A stretch of 9,375 nucleotides of DNA from Bacteroidetes/Chlorobi group bacterium ChocPot_Mid. GTDB taxonomy: Bacteria; Bacteroidota; Ignavibacteria; Kapaibacteriales; UBA2268. The position numbers and the translations under genes were made by a program. Shown here one piece after another: positions 6,328 through 9,375 of this stretch; the stretch's first letter is position 1; each line of letters begins with the position of its first letter. A model generated the notes under the pieces. It saw only the letters and a list, made by a program, of their open reading frames with translations, was not told the origin of the DNA and did no database searches. The stretch spans positions 1 through 9,375 of the forward strand of contig RCNQ01000118.1 of assembly GCA_003731675.1 (NCBI GenBank), in the 5' to 3' direction.

Positions 6328-8556
6328 CTATTTTTTCACAAGCAATTTTCTAATATTATTTATTTCTGCAATATATAATCCCGAAGCAAGAAAACTCAAG
6401 TTAATTTTTACTTTATTATCTTCAACAAAATCAGACAAAACCAAAGAACCGAGCAAATTGTAAATTTTAACATTACCTAATTTAAAATCTGCATCAATAC
6501 TAAGTAAATCAACAACAGGATTTGGATAAAGATGAAAATCCATTTTATCATCATTTGTAGAATCATCAACATTAATTATCCCTTTGCATGGAATAGCAAG
6601 AATAGTGAAAGAGTGGGCAGGAACAGTATAAGAATTTGTAACAGTCCATGATTTTTCAATAATTTTAATATTTTCAGGATTTGAAATTGAGTTATAATCT
6701 AAAAAGCTGGGAGAATATAATTCATAAATTTTAGCAAGTTTGTTTAATAAATTAAAATCAAAATTAAATAAAGTTATTATTTCATTGTTAGGATTTCTGT
6801 TAACAATATTAATATAGAGACTGTCTGCTGAAACCGTTGTTGTTACATCAATCCATGGTACGTTGATAGGTTGCATTAAACCATCAATAAATGGTAAAGA
6901 GTATTTCTCTGATTCAACGTTGGTCTGTAAAAGTTTATTGCCAATATGGTTGCTAATCATGACTCCAACTAAATGTGATGGAGTCTTATAATAATGCCTT
7001 CTACCCGTGTTTTTTTCAATTTCCATTCTAAATGTACCTACAGAGAATGTTCTTTCTAAGATGTCAATATATTTTGACTTCCGGATGCAAGAATTAATTT
7101 GAGTAGCCATCCATAAACCATTTTCTAAACTTGCACCACGTTTTGTTGTGTCAAGATCCCATTCATACCCATCAGGATTATAAACAGTCCAAAGTTCAGT
7201 AATAGCTTGATTCATGGTCTCAGAATATCCGGAAGAATTTAACCATGAATATACTGTATCAATATTATTTTCGAAATAAATAGACCCACCGACCATTGAT
7301 AAAAAGATTTCTTCATCCGATGCAGGAACTTTTGGGATACCAATTTGAGTCCAATGCCAACCATAGTAATCACAATCGGATCCAATATTATCTATTACAG
7401 AAAAAAAGAAGTTTCTCCATTGCCAAATATCTGCACTAATCATAGTTTTTATCTTTGGGTCCTTTTCTTTCATTTTTTTATTAAATAAAGTAAAACCTTT
7501 GCCGTACTCTAATGGATCATCCCAAATCTCATTGCCAATTTCCCAAATTTGTACATTATAAGGTTCTTCATGACCGTTTAATTTTCTTTTTTTTCCAAAA
7601 TGTGAACTAATTTCACCGTTACAGTATTCAACTAAAGCAGCTGATTCTTCAGGAGTCCCTTTAATATAATTCGTTACCAAATGAGGAGTAATTTTAAAAA
7701 ATTCGCAAAATTGTAAAAATTCATCAATACCAAAGTCCATTCTAACATTTTCAAATCCTTTCAATACTTTCCTTTTATCAATATTTCCAACTGCCATATC
7801 CCAGCTATATCCTGAATATTCAATAAACCAACCACCGGGATAACGTAATATGCCAGGTTTCCATTCATTATATAAATTATAAAACTCATTTCTTATTCCA
7901 TTAATATTATTTTCTGGCATTATTGAACATTCATCCAGATCTAAAACCCCTTTTCCCTGAAAACCAAAAATGATGTTAACAATTCCATGATTTTGAATAG
8001 CAGGAAGCTTCCCGGAAAATTTTTTCCAAATTGAATCAGGTTTACCCAAAGAAATTTCTGCTAATAATTTAGTTAAATTTTCATCCATCACGAGTACTTT
8101 TACATTTTCGACAGTAGTATCCCCTTTTAAGTAAACATAGATATCAAAACCTTGGTTCACAGTTGTGTATATTTTTTGCCTAATTCCAATAATATTATTA
8201 GTATTTTCTTTAAATATTCTTTGAAAATATAATGCATTTTCGTTAAAGCCACCTTCAATTAATTGCCAGTTGTCTTTGCTATTATAATAAGAACCCCATT
8301 TTTCCCAAACGTCTGATGTGCCATTTTCAGTATGTTTAATATCAAATCCTCTATCACGAAATTCCTGAGCCCATAATCCTGAATGACCATTTTGAAAACA
8401 CATATAATATTCAATAAAGTTGCCAAATAAATTTCTCGAGACTTCAATTCTTTCCATAGAATTAAATTCTATTGAAACTTTTGCTTCAAGATCTTGTGTC
8501 CTACCTTTTGAAATACTCAATAATATGAACAATAATAAAAATAATATTTTTTTCAA
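6328..8556 (-). CDS. Secreted GH51-like glycosidase (probable alpha-L-arabinofuranosidase) with T9SS sorting domain
   Basis: A protein of 742 residues that probably cleaves arabinose-containing or related plant-type polysaccharides outside the cell. In order: signal peptide (1 to about 20); an N-terminal strand block with LFGNFIEY and GLWAQEFRDRGFD (43-72); a beta-sandwich insert (about 95-215) like CBM4/9-type carbohydrate-binding modules, ending LDLDECSIMPEN; the catalytic (beta/alpha)8 barrel (about 216-545) with RYPGG (238-242), IWEIGNE (337-343, Glu343 as likely acid/base) and ITELW (452-456, Glu454 as likely nucleophile); a C-terminal beta-sandwich (about 560-655); and a T9SS type A sorting domain (about 672-742) with YPNP, V.IYNLLG and ASGLYIAEI, ending in Lys-rich sequence. 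The motifs fit clan GH-A and best GH51, but the family and substrate are inferred. Translation starts at TTG, with AAGGA seven bases upstream, overlapping the stop of the 8553-8819 fragment; an in-frame TAG lies seven codons further up. Confidence 0.85.
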   Translation of the reverse strand: MKKILFLLLFILLSISKGRTQDLEAKVSIEFNSMERIEVSRNLFGNFIEYYMCFQNGHSGLWAQEFRDRGFDIKHTENGTSDVWEKWGSYYNSKDNWQLIEGGFNENALYFQRIFKENTNNIIGIRQKIYTTVNQGFDIYVYLKGDTTVENVKVLVMDENLTKLLAEISLGKPDSIWKKFSGKLPAIQNHGIVNIIFGFQGKGVLDLDECSIMPENNINGIRNEFYNLYNEWKPGILRYPGGWFIEYSGYSWDMAVGNIDKRKVLKGFENVRMDFGIDEFLQFCEFFKITPHLVTNYIKGTPEESAALVEYCNGEISSHFGKKRKLNGHEEPYNVQIWEIGNEIWDDPLEYGKGFTLFNKKMKEKDPKIKTMISADIWQWRNFFFSVIDNIGSDCDYYGWHWTQIGIPKVPASDEEIFLSMVGGSIYFENNIDTVYSWLNSSGYSETMNQAITELWTVYNPDGYEWDLDTTKRGASLENGLWMATQINSCIRKSKYIDILERTFSVGTFRMEIEKNTGRRHYYKTPSHLVGVMISNHIGNKLLQTNVESEKYSLPFIDGLMQPINVPWIDVTTTVSADSLYINIVNRNPNNEIITLFNFDFNLLNKLAKIYELYSPSFLDYNSISNPENIKIIEKSWTVTNSYTVPAHSFTILAIPCKGIINVDDSTNDDKMDFHLYPNPVVDLLSIDADFKLGNVKIYNLLGSLVLSDFVEDNKVKINLSFLASGLYIAEINNIRKLLVKK

Positions 8557-8819
8557 CTTATAATCCTTAAATATCTATTGTTTAATATATTATAATCAAA
8601 ATCTTTATCTATTATCTCTTGTGCCCAATGCCCTCTCGGACCATTTACAAAATGTTCTACTAATTCAATAAATCCTCCGAATATCTCCTTAGGGATTGTG
8701 TCCTTTGATATTATCTTCGTATTAATTATCAATCGTGGTTCGATAGAGAATACCTTTGAACAAGAAATTAATTCAATAAGTAATAATAAAATGATATTTT
8801 TCTGTATTAGTTTAATCAT
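8553..8819 (-). CDS. Truncated N-terminal fragment of a second GH51-like glycosidase (likely gene remnant)
   Basis: A reading frame of 88 residues. Residues 1-20 look like a lipoprotein signal: hydrophobic core, then LISC with Cys20, although a Glu inside the core is unusual. Residues 42-75 align with residues 39-72 of the downstream glycosidase at 16 of 34 positions, sharing the FG.FIE, F.NG..G.WAQE and D..FD blocks. This is only the first strand-loop segment of the fold. After residue 75 the similarity ends and the frame stops 13 residues later, with TGA overlapping the neighbour's TTG start. The barrel and all catalytic residues are missing, so it cannot be an active glycosidase. The simplest reading is a tandem duplicate that lost its 3' part by deletion. 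A retained role in coupling translation of the next gene is possible. It starts with ATG at 8819 with no clear ribosome-binding site. Confidence 0.65.
   Translation of the reverse strand: MIKLIQKNIILLLLIELISCSKVFSIEPRLIINTKIISKDTIPKEIFGGFIELVEHFVNGPRGHWAQEIIDKDFDYNILNNRYLRIIS
8564..8568 (-). promoter_or_regulatory. Shine-Dalgarno site of the glycosidase TTG start
   Basis: On the minus strand AAGGA lies seven bases before TTG (8556-8554), inside the last codons of the 8553-8819 fragment. It supports the TTG start and suggests translational coupling through the overlapping TTG/TGA. Confidence 0.5.
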
Positions 8820-9048
8820 AATGTAACGAAATTACTAAAAATGGTTGAATAAGATGTAAATAATGTTAGTTAAAAGTTATGAACAACAATGCAATAAAAT
8901 TTCTTTCACTACAGAAAAAATTTAAAAAATACAAAGTTTATAAAGAAACGAAATAAGTACTCTTTTGGTTAGAACAATTAATATAACAGTCTGTATTCGT
9001 TGTGTTGATTAAGAAGAGATATTTTTCTATTCAGCTATCAGTGGAACT
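8820..9048. other. Intergenic gap between KDO transferase and the glycosidase fragment
   Basis: A 229-base AT-rich stretch, the largest gap in the window. No strong terminator follows the transferase. On the minus strand TAAACTTTG (8932-8940) is one base longer than the -7 consensus and has no -33 partner. No tRNA-like fold, repeat or reading frame was convincing. Confidence 0.4.
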
Positions 9049-9375
9049 TTAAGTAATTTTAATTTCTTTTTCTAAGTCCATGATTATTTTATCAGTTGAA
9101 CCTTTCAGTTTATATAGGTAATCCCTGTTAAGCATACCCGCTTGTACCCTATAAGTTTCATCTTTAATATTTTTCATTAACCATTCAGAGAAATCATTTT
9201 TATTTTTCATAACTTTTAAACTGCCATAGGAATACAATTTGATAGCATCTGGTGAATTGAAGTATTTCGGACCACAAGCAAGTGGAATGCCATATCCTGC
9301 AGGTTCAGTTATACTATGTACACCGGAACCGAAACCTCCTCCGATGTAAGCCGCATCTGCTAGCGAATAAAGTGT
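9049..9375 (-). CDS. waaA: 3-deoxy-D-manno-octulosonic acid (KDO) transferase, C-terminal part
   Basis: The frame is open from the right edge to TAA at 9049, giving the last 108 residues of a gene whose start lies outside the window. The sequence opens with LYSLADAAYIGGGFGSG (from residue 2 of the fragment), continues with H.ITEPAGYGIPLACGP (about 20-35) and KYFNSPDAIKLYS, and ends in a charged helix (about 90-108). The pattern 'YS-ADAAYIGGGFG-GVH...E.A.YG.P...GP....F..A' is the sugar-nucleotide-binding end of KdtA/WaaA, a GT-B glycosyltransferase that transfers KDO from CMP-KDO to the lipid A precursor at the inner face of the cytoplasmic membrane. It shows that the organism makes LPS. The 62-residue piece starting at the TTG at 9237 is not a separate gene: the matching motifs lie upstream in the same frame. 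Confidence 0.9.
   Translation of the reverse strand, partial: TLYSLADAAYIGGGFGSGVHSITEPAGYGIPLACGPKYFNSPDAIKLYSYGSLKVMKNKNDFSEWLMKNIKDETYRVQAGMLNRDYLYKLKGSTDKIIMDLEKEIKIT

Noticed and set aside
1340..9048. Search of gaps for CRISPR repeats, tRNA clover-leaf sequences and insertion-sequence ends
   Set aside because: No regularly spaced repeats, tRNA-like conserved arms, transposase motifs or flanking inverted repeats were found.
9049..9237. A separate 62-residue minus-strand gene
   Set aside because: The same frame stays open to the right edge and the upstream part carries KDO transferase motifs, so this is only the tail of that gene.

Overview
The window is AT-rich (roughly one third G+C by eye) and reads as a stretch of chromosome from a Gram-negative bacterium of the Bacteroidota/FCB group. 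Three things support this: a type IX secretion (T9SS) C-terminal sorting domain on a secreted glycoside hydrolase, a TonB-dependent receptor together with an LPS-core gene (KDO transferase), and exact Bacteroidota-type -7 boxes (TAnnTTTG) in several gaps. Some genes also carry Shine-Dalgarno-like sites and GTG or TTG starts. That would fit Ignavibacteria- or Kapabacteria-like lineages better than classical Bacteroidia, but this placement is tentative.

Layout. 1-302 (-): start of a secreted alpha/beta-hydrolase (esterase/PHB-depolymerase type), cut by the left edge. 455-1339 (-): an EamA/DMT-family permease. 1340-1425: divergent promoter region. 1426-1947 (+): a 173-residue membrane-anchored protein of an uncharacterised Bacteroidota family. 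2084-4237 (+): a TonB-dependent receptor, followed by a strong hairpin terminator (4249-4276). 4368-5306 (+): an exported protein, probably an outer-membrane beta-barrel. 5384-6283 (+): an SsuA/NMT1-type substrate-binding protein with no export signal. 6328-8556 (-): a GH51-like glycosidase with a carbohydrate-binding-like insert and a T9SS tail. 8553-8819 (-): a short fragment homologous to the N-terminus of that glycosidase, overlapping its start codon. 9049-9375 (-): the C-terminus of KDO transferase (WaaA/KdtA), cut by the right edge; a reading limited to its first start-like codon would miss more than 40 residues.

How the genes may work together. The four plus-strand genes (1426-6283) could form a nutrient-uptake neighbourhood, with a TonB-driven outer-membrane importer, a second envelope protein and a ligand-binding protein. 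No ABC permease or ATPase is present, and the binding protein appears cytoplasmic, so it may sense rather than transport. The minus-strand pair at 6328-8819 looks like a tandem duplication of a secreted glycosidase gene in which the upstream copy has lost everything after about 75 codons. No RNA genes, CRISPR arrays, insertion sequences or phage genes were seen. No gap between genes exceeds 300 bases; the largest is 8820-9048.
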